In this document: positions 50,401 through 62,400 of the stretch, one piece after another | Numbering within the stretch: the stretch's first letter is position 1 | How the letters are laid out: each line of letters begins with the position of its first letter | From: Casuarius casuarius | Taxonomy: Eukaryota > Chordata > Aves > Casuariiformes > Casuariidae | Direction of reading: 5' to 3' | NCBI GenBank assembly: GCA_003342895.1 | Contig: PTFA01000082.1 | Span: 186,001 to 250,000, forward strand | Length of the DNA stretch: 64,000 bases | The notes under the pieces: generated by a model | What the model was told of the DNA's origin: nothing | What the model saw: only the letters and a program-made list of their open reading frames with translations | The model's database searches: none | Translations under genes and position numbers: made by a program

Positions 50401-53400
50401 ATATCAGTTCTGCATACTTATGTCTAGGATTGAGACACAAAATTCTTGTATATGATTTTGCTGATTTAAAAAAAAAATAGTTGCTTTATTAGTATTTTAG
50501 GTATGACTCAGTACCTGGTAAGTTACTTGCTTTTTGAGCCTTATTATTGTGGTAAGTCATGAAGGTTTTCTTTCTCTTTGCAAGGGCGATCTTGTACTTG
50601 TCCCCGGCTTATTCCAGGTATTAGCAGAATGAAATTAATAGGGCTTCTGTAGTACAGGGAAGCCAAGAACCCCTCGTCAGTAATTAAATGGAAAACTGTG
50701 TACTCTCTTACTGCTGGCTCCTTGTGCTGAGATGAGAGATACTGGATTTTGGAGTTCTTAAAGGATTCAAAAGTTAACCGGGAGTAGAATAAAGTAGCTG
50801 AACAACTGTTGCCCCTTCTTCATCTGAGAGTTAGGCTTCAGAAGTGGAACAAGAATGGGCTCTGCTCCTGGCAGCGTCAGGGGCCTTATGTCAAATGCTG
50901 AAACACCTACAAACTAGAGATTAAGGCACAGGGACTTGATAGTCCCTTGAGCAAACCTTAGGTGTGAGGGTTCTGGTCAACTTCTAACTTCCGTCTTTCA
51001 GTCATCAGGGAGTTGAACTTCCTTGCAGGACTTGGCTCTTAATTTTGTTAGGATGTATAGGTTAAGACAAATGCTTCTATTGGTCTGATAGATGTATTAA
51101 ATCCTAGCTGAGTTTCAAATATTGGGATTACCTAATAGGTCATTGTGCTGCTCCCAATCTTCCGATGTGTGATGAGTCTTCATTAAATCCTACTGGAGTT
51201 TCCACCTAAGAAGGAAGGGGAGCTGGGGAATCTCTCTTGCAAAAAGCAGTATAGTCCAGAGGATGCTAAATATTGCCAGAAAAAAATACTTCTGAGCCAA
51301 GCTGACTCTGAATGCATAATGAATTACACATTTGACAGAGCTCGAACCAGAGCATCATGCTAGTAAGCTATCTTGTCTAAAGAGCTTCTAATCCCAGACT
51401 AGTTAACCTGGAAGTTACTGAGTGGTGCTATGTCATATTACCAATAACATCTGTGCACTGCACAGTCTGTGCTTGCTGTGAGGGGAAACTAGTCCTTATT
51501 CCACCTCTGAACTACACATTTGAATTTGTTTAATATTCTTTGTTCTGTTACTCTGATTTCCTCCTCCACTGTATTTAAGCAGAATTTTATGTTTCTTTAT
51601 CGGGTTTTGCCAGTCGACTTTGTGGCTGTAGTTAACTAGTAATACCTCTTTCATTGAGTGTCTCCTTAATCTCTCTGCTAGCTTGTTTTCTGGCTTCCAG
51701 CATAACCCTTCAAAAATTGTCCTTTCAGTATCAGTGTGTGTAAATGCTTAAAGGTGCAGCTATGGCCTAATACGTATTGCTTACATGTTCCAGTTTGAAT
51801 GCTCAAAGAACCTCAAACTTTATTGTTACTGGTTTTTTTAATGTGAAGCTTAATGGATCTGCTGCTCTACTCAGGTGTATAATTTTTAAGACTATTATTG
51901 GGTATTGCTAAAAAGCATTAGTGCGCAGCATACAAAAGGTGTTTGAAAAGTATATTAGGTCCTTAAAAAAGGCTCACCACCTGTAATACTCATTCAGAGT
52001 AGCCTTCAAAGAGATTTGAGAGGGAAGAATGGATTGCTAGGCGTTAAAAGAAAGGGGAAAATGGACCAATATGTGCTTCTACTCAAGTGATTAAGTCTGT
52101 TTTGTTCTTGGCCTGGACTCAGTAACAACTATTTCTGGTGTTTACTGATCTAGAACATAAATACGAAGCTCAACTTAGTGGCTGTTTGTTTTAACTAATT
52201 TATTTCAGGGGTGAATCTCTAGGAGATGGTAGCACAGCCAGTGTAAATACCAACTGACAGGCTTTTTTTCTTTTCAGTTACACGTGGGAAGCAATCGATG
52301 CAGACAACCGTGTGTTTTATAAAATAAACCTCTGTTATGGTGTACAAGAGTGTGGAAGATCAAGTGCAGTCTGTGCATATGACATCAATAGGAAGACTTA
52401 CCTGTCAGTAGGTAAGTAAACAATTGACTTTCCTGATAAGGACTTCAGAGTTGTGTTAATGGGTAGTGTCTCAGCAAAGAAATTCAGAAAATAGATGTAT
52501 TAGCAAAGCATTTTTTTCCTTCTCAAAGCAGTTTAAAACTTTATTTTGTTCTAGATTTGGGAAAGCATGATGTGATTTCAGATCTCTTCATAGGACAGTG
52601 AAATCTTTCTTCTGGACTAGTTAATAGTAATCTAGTGTGAAACTACACAGGACATCCCAAGTAGAAGTAAGCGTATCTACCTGTGGCAGGATACGCACTG
52701 TGCGTAGGCTTGCTTGAAACCTGATATTAAACATAGGAAAAGGTTGGGTTATACCTCTAAAATATACCACATCCTAGCCTGATGTTGCATCAATGTTTCC
52801 TCATGCTACTTGCTATAATGTGATTTTTAGAGCGTTGCTAAACTTCTGGGATGTTTTTGTAAGCTGTTACAGAAAGGGTGTTTATATGCAGTCCTCCATT
52901 TTCAGTTACATTCTTCAAATCTGATGACTGCTTCAGTAGTTCTAAGGTGTCACCGGTGTCTTGAAGAGTGGCTTCCCATCTCCCTACATCTCTCAACTAT
53001 AGAAATGCTTTTATTTCAGGCTGTGGTCAATCAGTACTTTTCAAAACAAACTACTACTTAAAATGTTGCAACCTAGGCTTAAAATCAGTGGGTGTATGGA
53101 AAAAAGTGCATCTTAGTTCATGGCTGTTTGTCTGTCTAATGCAGTATATATTTTGCATGCTGATCTAAATATTATACTGTCATATTTCTAGACACATGTT
53201 TGCATTTGGCTTCATCAATCAGCAGCAGCTCATGCTCTGAACACTACTTGTGTATGTATTTGCATGAGTGATTGCTGCTTTCAAGGTTGCCTCAATACTT
53301 CAGCTGATGAAACAATAGTATATAAACACTGATAAGTCAACTATCAGAAAATCTCTTTAGGTGCAACTTCTAACAGAATAAATGGAGAGCTTTCTGAAGG

Positions 53401-56400
53401 GTAGCATTTTTTTCAGACTGCATCTTAGTACCTGTAGATCTGAGGCATAAATTTGGCTGTCTTTGCCAAACCACTTTCCATTGGCTGACAGCTCTTATGA
53501 GAGGTTGAGTCTTCAGTAGAAACTTCTGAACTTGAACTGCTGGAAGATGGTGAGGAGGAAAAGATGAGATTCTCAGCTGTGTGTAGATAAATAGCAGTTA
53601 GCCTCCCCTCTCCCAACCTTTCTCCCTTAACTATAGAGATACTTTGGTTTCGGACTGTGATCAATCGGCACTTTTCAAAACAAACTACTACTTAAAATGT
53701 TGCAATGTAGACTTAAAATCACTGGGTGCATGGGGCAAAAGGTGTATATTAGTTCATGGCTGTTTGTCTATGTAATGCAGTATATCTAAGTTCCAGAATT
53801 TTCTGGAATGACAGATCAGATGCATCTAAATTCAAATTGCAATGGCAAATAGCAGCATCTTCTATTTTGAACAGCATGACATCTTACTAGACCACTTAAC
53901 ACTGTTAATGTGATTCATTCCCAACATGTGTAACAGGAATTTTGTTTCCCACCAATATGAATCTTAATTCTTATGCAGTTGAAGCTTCAGTTGTATGTGG
54001 ATCACAAAACAAAGCAACATCTGAACAGCTGTTTTAATGTGCTTTGTTCAGTGGAACTGAAATGTTGCTGATTGAATGCTTGAGGAAGCCTGTTCTCCCC
54101 AGGGAAGCCTGAGACCTAGAGGCTCGTGTGGGTTGAGTTCCTCATTTCTTGTGGAAAGAAGAATGAGGAAGTGATCATAATATCAAATATTCCATTATAT
54201 GCAAGGCTTGGCATGTCTGCTGCCTAATCCTATTCTACCCAGGAATGGTTAGGCAGCAAATCAAACTGCTTGGTCTTTCAGAGGGTCTTTGAACTGGCTA
54301 AAGGTTTATGCCATGAATCCTGCTTAGATAAGGCATATTTCTAACTACCCTGCAATAAATTATAAAAATCAAGGCAGTGCAGTTTGTATTGTATTTTTAA
54401 TCCATTTGAGGAAATGCAAATCATAATTTTTTTGTTCATGATTAGTCCCAGACTTTAGTGGCATCTGCCATGTTTCACCATACTGCCTATAGTTGTATTG
54501 AAACTTAAGTCAGCGTAAAGAGGTCATGTTAATTGATTAGCAAGCTTCTTGCTTTTCAAAAAAACCCCAGTTACTGTCAATGGGAAAAGAGGAATCTCTT
54601 TGATCTGGGTCTAGTCAAGTGTAGGCTCCCAGTGTAGATTACTTTAAGTCAGGTATGTGGCTTAACTGCCTTAAGCAACTGGAATCTAACTGGTATGTGG
54701 TTACTTGTATTCCAAAAATGAGTGACTGAGTGCAGCTGAAGGGCTTTGATTTGGGGAAAGGGAGGAACAAAATGCAAGCTGATGAACTTTTCAAAGTAGT
54801 AAGATCGCTTCAGATAAGGACTTAATCAGATCTCTTCTTTAGTCTTTCAAAAAGGAGTTTTCAGTGCAAACAATAGATTTGCTTATGAGTAACTGTGCAG
54901 GAGATAACAGCTATAGCATTGGTTCTATTTATTGCCTCCAACTTTGGGAATGAGGGCCATGTGGTCTTTGACTGTAATCCGACTGTATCCAAGGGAAGCC
55001 ATGTGGTTAACGTTGGTAAGTCACACTGACCTACAGTTAATGTTGGTGTTGATCCAAAAAGACCTTTCCTGGAGAAAGCTCTTCTGCTATATTGCTTGAC
55101 CTTAGAAGCTTGCAAAGTATAGGCAGAATGCTTAGTTCATGAACTTCAGGGAGCATGGAAATGACATAATACTTATTTAGCTTATTGTGACACCTAGTGA
55201 CTAGTGTTCTTTTTTGTTGGACTAGTGCTAAAATTAAAAGCTGAAATATAGCTGTGACTATTAACCTGAATGGTGAAACATGTGCTCTGTCCAACCACAA
55301 CAGAAGGACTGGCTGTGAAGGGACTGTTGCCACCTAAACTCTCCGTTCTTCTGGAAAACTGATAGGATGTCTTCCATGATTATATTTTCATCTTTTCAAC
55401 TGTTTGGAAGAAGAAAGGCAAACAAGTAGATAGGTGTTGTAGACAGTGCCTTTCATAATGATTTAGTACAACTGCATAAAACAAAGTCTCTGAAGCTAAC
55501 TTGTGTGAGCTATGCTAGCTAATTTGCAGTGTCTTTCTTTATGGAAGAAATGCATCTCTATAAAGTCATGAAGAAACTTGACTGCTCTTTGAAGAAGGAG
55601 CTGGATGTTCTGCTGAATGTTCTTCCAGAACTGGTGCTCTGGAAGAAAGCTCATGGAAAGCAGATAGTTGACAAAGTGTGAGGAAATGGTTCGTGGCACT
55701 TCTTGCTGTGTGCAGGGATAGGAAGAGTAATGTGCCACTGAAGAAAATCATGTTCAAATATTTAGCAAGTTCCTAAACTAGTTTTAAGTATGCAGGGAGG
55801 AGGTGAGCATGCACATTGGCCTGAAACTTACTAGCTCCAATTTTTTTGAATGTCACTTTGAGGATATTGGAGTCAGCTCACAAAGCTTTTAGAGGAATGT
55901 AAAAGATTTTCAGAGTTGAGAGGAAACTCATGTTTACAGAGGTCTTCTAACTTAAGTCCTCAGATAGTGCTGCCATAAGCTCCCTGCTAAGCTGAGGCTT
56001 GCAACTGTATACTCTTAAAAAATGGANTAGGGTTTTTAATCATATGCGCGTATTGTTACTGTGTACAACTCTTCATTGAAGGGTTATGTTGGGTGTTTTT
56101 GCTTGACAGCTTCCCTCCCTTCTGATCTCTCAGTGAAGCAAAGAGGATACCTTGCTAGCTAGCAGCTTCCAAGTAATGATGTGATCAGTGGAAATCTTGC
56201 TGTCTGGGAACTAGTTTGTAGCTCTTACATTTGAAGAGGGGTGCATGATGTCTGTCAGTATCAGTGCTGGAAAACTTAAAACCTGAAGATAGCCTTTTGG
56301 TAAGGGGAGTGCCTGGAAGCTGAAAGGATGGGAACCAGTGACAGCCTTGGTGTCTGGAGGGTGGCACTGAACTGTACTTGCGATCACATTGCTTCACTGC

Positions 56401-59400
56401 TGCAGGTTCTCATCCTAGCCGCTCTTCAGGTAGNGCAAGTCCTCAGTGCAAGTGTGTGGGCATTTGGTCACCCCTGCCTTTCTGGTGGGCTGAGGTAATT
56501 CTTACTTACCCATTTTCTCAAAGTAAGGTTTAATTATTTAATAATCTGTAATACTTGTTGCTCTTATATATAGGGCAACATATATAGGGGTGCTGTATAT
56601 AGGGGTGCTGTGAATGGCTGCTTAGGCATCAGCCTCTTGAAAGGGCTTCCTGTAACAAAGTTAGGGTAAGTATCTACAGTATGAAAAGAGATTCCCTGAG
56701 CTGCTGAGGGAATGTAGTGTGGGTTAGCTAGCAAGTTTCCATTCTGACTGCTACCACTTTATTTCTACCTGTGAATTAAGTAGGTATAGTAGCTTTCTCT
56801 GTTACAGTTCAAAACAGCCAATGATTTTAGGTGACCAGCACAAATGCTGCTGGTCCTAGTTTGTTTGCAGGACTGGATTGAAAAACAGTGCTGGGGAATC
56901 TGATGGAAAGATGCTAAACAACATGCTTTATTAAGAAAGGCAGCCATATCAATGCCTGGAATGGTGCTGCTTCAGAATATTGTCGTATATTTTTGAGGTT
57001 TTTGTGTCCTCTTCCTGCCCAGTTTACTTGTGTTCCTTCTGCTCTTGAGATTATATTACTTGAGTGTAATGTAGTTTTCCTTGCCTTGGGTAAGGAGCTA
57101 ACAGGTTGGGCAAAGTTCCAGCTCGTGTGCTTTTAAGGCAAAGCAACATCTGGCCTAGATGGAAAGAAGTGTTCTGAAGTGATTGCACATTTCACTTTAT
57201 CCCTAGCGTTGACATGAACAAAAAAAGGAAAGGGGAAAGCGGGTCAGTACTGGCATTTTAGAGTATTCTCTATAGTTCAGCCCAAATTCCTGGCAGCATT
57301 CAAATGTACCTAGCAGAAATGGACAGGGCACAGTTAGCATGCTAGATCTAAAAGGATTCGGTGCTTAATGTGATCAACATAGCTTTGAACAGGAACATTT
57401 TGGTGGCTTGAACCAGTGCTCACTGTGACTTGGAATGTGCTCCGCCTTCTCCTTTTGTGGTGCTGTGAAGCAGTGTCGCACAGCATTTTAGCACTGACCC
57501 CAGCCTTTGTGCAGCACAAGCTGTGCTAAAGGGATGAGAGCAGCAGGCACTGGGAGACATCCACTGCAATAGTGGATCTGTTTTGGGTGTATCTTCAGGT
57601 AAACTGGTGGATGTGCCTAGGCACTTCTGAACTTGTCACTAAGTAGACTATCTCCCATATTGAGATGGGATTAAAAACTGACTGTGTGTAAACAGCACAA
57701 AGGCTTAGCAGCTGGTGGATAGAAACTGGTGGGAGGAAGGAGTGGCTTGTGGTGCTTGTAACTAATTGCTAACAGTTTTCTGCTGAGGAATCCTTTGGTC
57801 CTTGTTCCTAGGGCAGTGACTTGTTCATGGATGTGCCTGCTGCCAGACTTCCTTAGTGTTTGNTAAAAAGCTTTGAGAAAGTAGGAACAGAAGTTTGATT
57901 AGAGTATCAAACACTATCTTAACTTGGATCTGGGCTTTCAGATCACAAGCTGCAAGGACAGTTTTCAGTCTTGCTCTGTTCAAAAACTATCTTGTACTGG
58001 ACTGGCATGTCTTGTGCTGTTCAGTGCTTGAACTTAATGCCTCTATATATTTAGCATCTCTGAAAATACTGTATTATGATACTTTTTGTTTTTTATTAAA
58101 CCCTAGGTGACCTAGGTTTGCAAAAAGCTTCTAAAACTCTTCTGGAGTTCAACACTACACGTAACTGTTTGCAGCAAGGCAGTCGGCACCAAATTCAAAG
58201 CAACATTAACTTCCTGTGTGGGAAGACATTGGTAAGTCTAAATCTCTTGTTCTTATCTTAAGTGAAAACAGCATGCACCTCTTTTTAGAGAGACTTACTG
58301 TCCTAGTGGATGTACTAATTGCAAAGCTTCATAACTTAAGGAAGAGCCAGTTATGCTTTAGTACTGAGTTAAAATCAGTCAATTATGGCTTTCAAAATGC
58401 AGTCAAGGTAGAAAATAGTTACAAATCTGCAGCTTAATTCTGGTCAGACACTCTTCTGGTTCTTTAACCTTTTTTACAGGAATTGTACTGATATTTTAAG
58501 TGTAGTACAGAGAAACGAGTTAGCTCTGTACTCAATATTTTAACAATGAAAACTATTTTTTCAAATGATGGCTGGTGCCAACCTGTGGACCTGGAATGGC
58601 TGTTTAATAGAACAGTGTTAAAGAACATGACTACCTTTGTCAGTAAGCTTTAGATTTTTGTCTTCATGTAGTCGAACTTAAAGTGCTTGCACATTCATCT
58701 GGGCTTCCAGGGAGTAATTGTTTGTGGATATCTTCCTAAAATATGAACTGAGGCTCCTGAAAAGTTCTTAGGGTGTATGTAGTTTACTTCTACCTCCATA
58801 TGCTTTGGAAGTTGCACCTCCTAAACATTTAACTGATACCACAGCTCAGTATTCTGTACAGACAGTGATCAGTTTGTGTTTTGTGTATCTTAAGTGATAA
58901 ATACTTGATTAATGCTGCTGTTGGCACTGATAACATTATATGCCCTCTCCTGGAAATCTAGCTGATTCAAACACAAAATACCAGTGCAGGAGAGAGATTT
59001 AAATGCTTCCTATGCTATTTCAACAGATGATTTGTTTGAATTAAATTAAAAATTCTTGCTAAACTCTAGCTGTAACACAAGGTCATAACCATTTTAAAAC
59101 TTACTTTAGTTAGCATAGTTTTTAAACATCTATCCATGTGACCTAGCAAAAGGATTTTTTACTAGGGTCTGGAACAGCTTGTTCACAACACTTTTGTGGC
59201 AGAGCTGAATGGGGGAGGGAGTAGATTTAAATAGGCTAAGGTACTTCTAGCTAGGGTGGTGGTGGCGACAATGGAAAAAATCTGGTTGTCTTTCTGTAAG
59301 CAGAGACATTCAGCTGAGCACCCAGCCCTAAACCATAATAGAACACCTGTCTTGAAATATTCAGATGTGTGCTAGTTCAATGTTAGCATTTTTTGCCTAT

Positions 59401-62400
59401 TAAAAATAAGTACTTTACATTAGAGAGAGCTTTTCTGTATGGCAGAAGTGATTGCTAGTTAGAAAACAAGTAATTGGTCTACTTTGTAAGATAAAAGATA
59501 AGGAATTGGTAAACCATGCATTGGCTTGCTGTTCATCTATTTATATGCTTTTGTGTTGGTGCTTTCCTTCCTAGTAACTAGATGTGACTGGTGCTCCTGC
59601 CAATATCAGTTGGAACAGTGAGTGCTTCTAAAGGATGTAGTACAATTACGCCATGTTAGGATTGGAACATGTAATTTGAGAACTTGCATATGCAGAGTGA
59701 GAAGGATTTGGCAGCCTGTGTATTCCTGAGGTTTACCAACAGAGCTGTTAGAAAATAACAAACTTGCTGTTAATAACAGGGACTGTTAAGAAACTGTATG
59801 CCCTTTCTCTGTGACCTTCTGGACTGTCTGTTTCTTCTTAATCTCTTGAGTGAAATTCTTGCTGTCCATAGATGTAAAATAAAACTGAAATATGTTCTTC
59901 AAATACTGATTTTTTTTTTCCCCCTCCTCCCCTGTAAATAGGGTACTCCTGAATTTGTAACAGCAACAGAGTGTGTGCACTATTTTGAATGGAGGACCTT
60001 TGTCGCTTGTAAGAAAGACTTGTTTAAACCTGTGAAAGAGGTAATCTATATACTATGCATGCTAAGTTACTTTTCACACATGTAGCAATTTTACTCTAAG
60101 CCATCTCACCCCCAAACAAACCTCAGTAACTGATTGAGGCCTAACTTCTCGACAGACATACAAAGCATTTGTATGAACTTCCTGAAGCTGAGAACTTTAA
60201 GCAACTCTTGAAAGCCCTTTTACAGTCTGTATGGTTATTTAGAGTAAAAGTCTTGTAAAAAGCTAGAGCAGAACACACTAACTTTGGGTGCCTCACTTTA
60301 GCCAGCATATTTAACCTTTCTTCAAGTCTGTCTGAAAGTACTTTAGCTTGCAGAAGTAAGTCTTTTCCAAGCATTAATCTGGCTTTATATATGCCTGCTT
60401 GTAGCTTCTCCCTACTTATGAAGCATGGATTGCATGTAACTTTTTTATGTTTTAGGTGCCTTGCTATGTGTTTGATGAAGACTTGAAGAAACATGACTTG
60501 AATCCTCTGATCAAAACTTCAGGACACTATTTGGTGGATGATTCTGATGATGATTCCTTGTTTATAAACATCTGCAGGGACTTAGGTGTGAACACCTGCT
60601 TGTATTGTCTGTCAGTGCATAAATTTCTAGTAGAATGGCTGTTTTCCTGTGCCTCACATGAGATTCGCAGACCAAAAACCTGTGTTTTAGGACTGGCACT
60701 ATTGTTTCAAGCTACTTCTGATGGTTTAAAAGCTGCTTTCTGGGGAGCTGAGTCTTACTTGAGCTACTGAGATGTTTTAGATATATTCCTTTTCTGGATG
60801 AGCAAGGNCTGTTGGAGGAGTTGCTTTGAACTGAATGGAGTGGAAGAGCTTAGCTTGTCTTGTTGCCACTGCTTACTTGCTGTGGCATAAGACTGAGAAT
60901 TGTTAGCACTTTTTGTGCTTTGAGCTTATTGCTTGCTCTAGGCTCTAGTCCAGGTTGTTTCTTAGTTGTATGCGAATGTCCTGAGACATGTCTAAAAGTG
61001 TTTAGGTGCTTGGGTGAGTAATTGTGCATAGCTAGCACTCTCCAGTCAGTTGGGAGTTGCGCAAGGAACGGAAACAGCAAAATCGCTCATTTAAAACTCA
61101 TTGGAAAGGCTAGTTGAGCTGTATACTTGCACTAAGTTTTTTTTTCTACTGTGCAGTTAAATGTGTATTTTTCATCCCTGTTATGGAGTTGAATAGTTCT
61201 AGTTTTAGTGGCAGGTCTGTTCTTTTAAAAATCTCATTAGTCTGAAAGTTGTCACTGACAGCTTTGAATTTTGCATGATAAAATAAGGTGGTTTATGAGG
61301 AACCATTTCAGTGTTGTGAGAAAACTTGCTTAGAACACTTCCAGAAGGTATTGGAGCCATACACATCCAAATATTATACTGCCAACTGGAAACTAGCTTC
61401 AAGTACTTCAGTTATGAAAGGATGAACTTACAACCCAAAACAGGGCAACAGGTACTTCCTTTTTTAGATAACAAATACTTCAGTTGTTGTCTTGCCTCTT
61501 TCAAATTATAATGTAACTCAATTTAAAGGTATTTTTAGAAAAGGGTAAAGCAGTGAATGGAAAATGAGTCCACAGATAAAATAGCAAAATACTTCATGTA
61601 GAGTAGGGCTTAGAAACTGAATGTTTTTTTTTCTGTATTCTGTAACAGGAAGATTAAGTGGAGAGACCAGAACCTGCCCTGCTGGGAGTGCTGCTTGCTT
61701 GTTACATGAAGGTCATGCTTATGATGTTGGTCGTCCTCAGGAACAACTGAAACTTCATAACAAAGAGAGGTACTTGGTTTATCTGGTGATGCTTCTGTGA
61801 ACGCTTGTCAGTTGTCTGGACTGGATAAAGTAGTTAACTTCTAGATGACTCATCTGTTACCATCAATATAACTTCAGTATTGTAGGATTGGAAGGAATAG
61901 TTTCATCAAACAGAGTGGAAGTTTCAGGTATCCTGTTGTGCTGCCATAACAGATCCAACTTTAGTCTTTCTGAGAGATTCCTGTTTATATAATTGCAAAA
62001 TTCTCAGAAGCTAGGGCTGACTGATCTTCCCTGCCTTTGAGCAGAAGACTAAGTTCTGACTCCATCTGCCTACCATCTGAGGGCCCGAAGGAAAAATTTG
62101 CTTGACTGTCTGGGTTTGTTCACTGCATTTGAGTCAGTCTGCTGCCCAGGAGTACTATAAGAGAATAAGTTCAGATGTTGCCCTTCTGTATCTTTGCATT
62201 GATGACTCTTTAATTTAACAAACATAAACAATGCAAGGTTGGCTGTTTCTGGTGGTATGGAACTAGTAGAAACTGTTTTCTTGATGCTGCCTCTTGTCCT
62301 GAAAGTGTAGCATGAGAAAAGGTATCCCATATGTGGTTTGGGGGACTTAGCAGTCAAAATGATTATCTTTCTGATCATAAGGTCATATAAGCCTGCTTAG

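Larger units (their letters stand above)
44451..52277 (+). other. IGF2R: IGF2R intron 1 (7.8 kb)
   Basis: A large first intron with a CpG-rich start and otherwise ordinary T-rich intronic sequence. It contains two copies of a duplicated segment of about 90 bp (48141 and 48724). No nested gene is recognised on either strand. Confidence 0.85.
52412..58106 (+). other. IGF2R: IGF2R intron 2 (5.7 kb), no CpG island
   Basis: Ordinary AT-leaning intronic sequence. CG dinucleotides are sparse throughout, so no equivalent of the mammalian intron-2 CpG island (the Airn promoter in mouse) is visible. It contains a duplicated segment of about 175 bp (52980 and 53608) and a perfect 15-bp tandem repeat near 56.6 kb. 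Confidence 0.85.

Noticed and set aside
60585..60770. Continuation of the open frame past IGF2R exon 5
   Set aside because: Homology to IGF2R stops at CRDL, a GT donor is present there, and exon 6 resumes in the required phase. The extra codons are intron.
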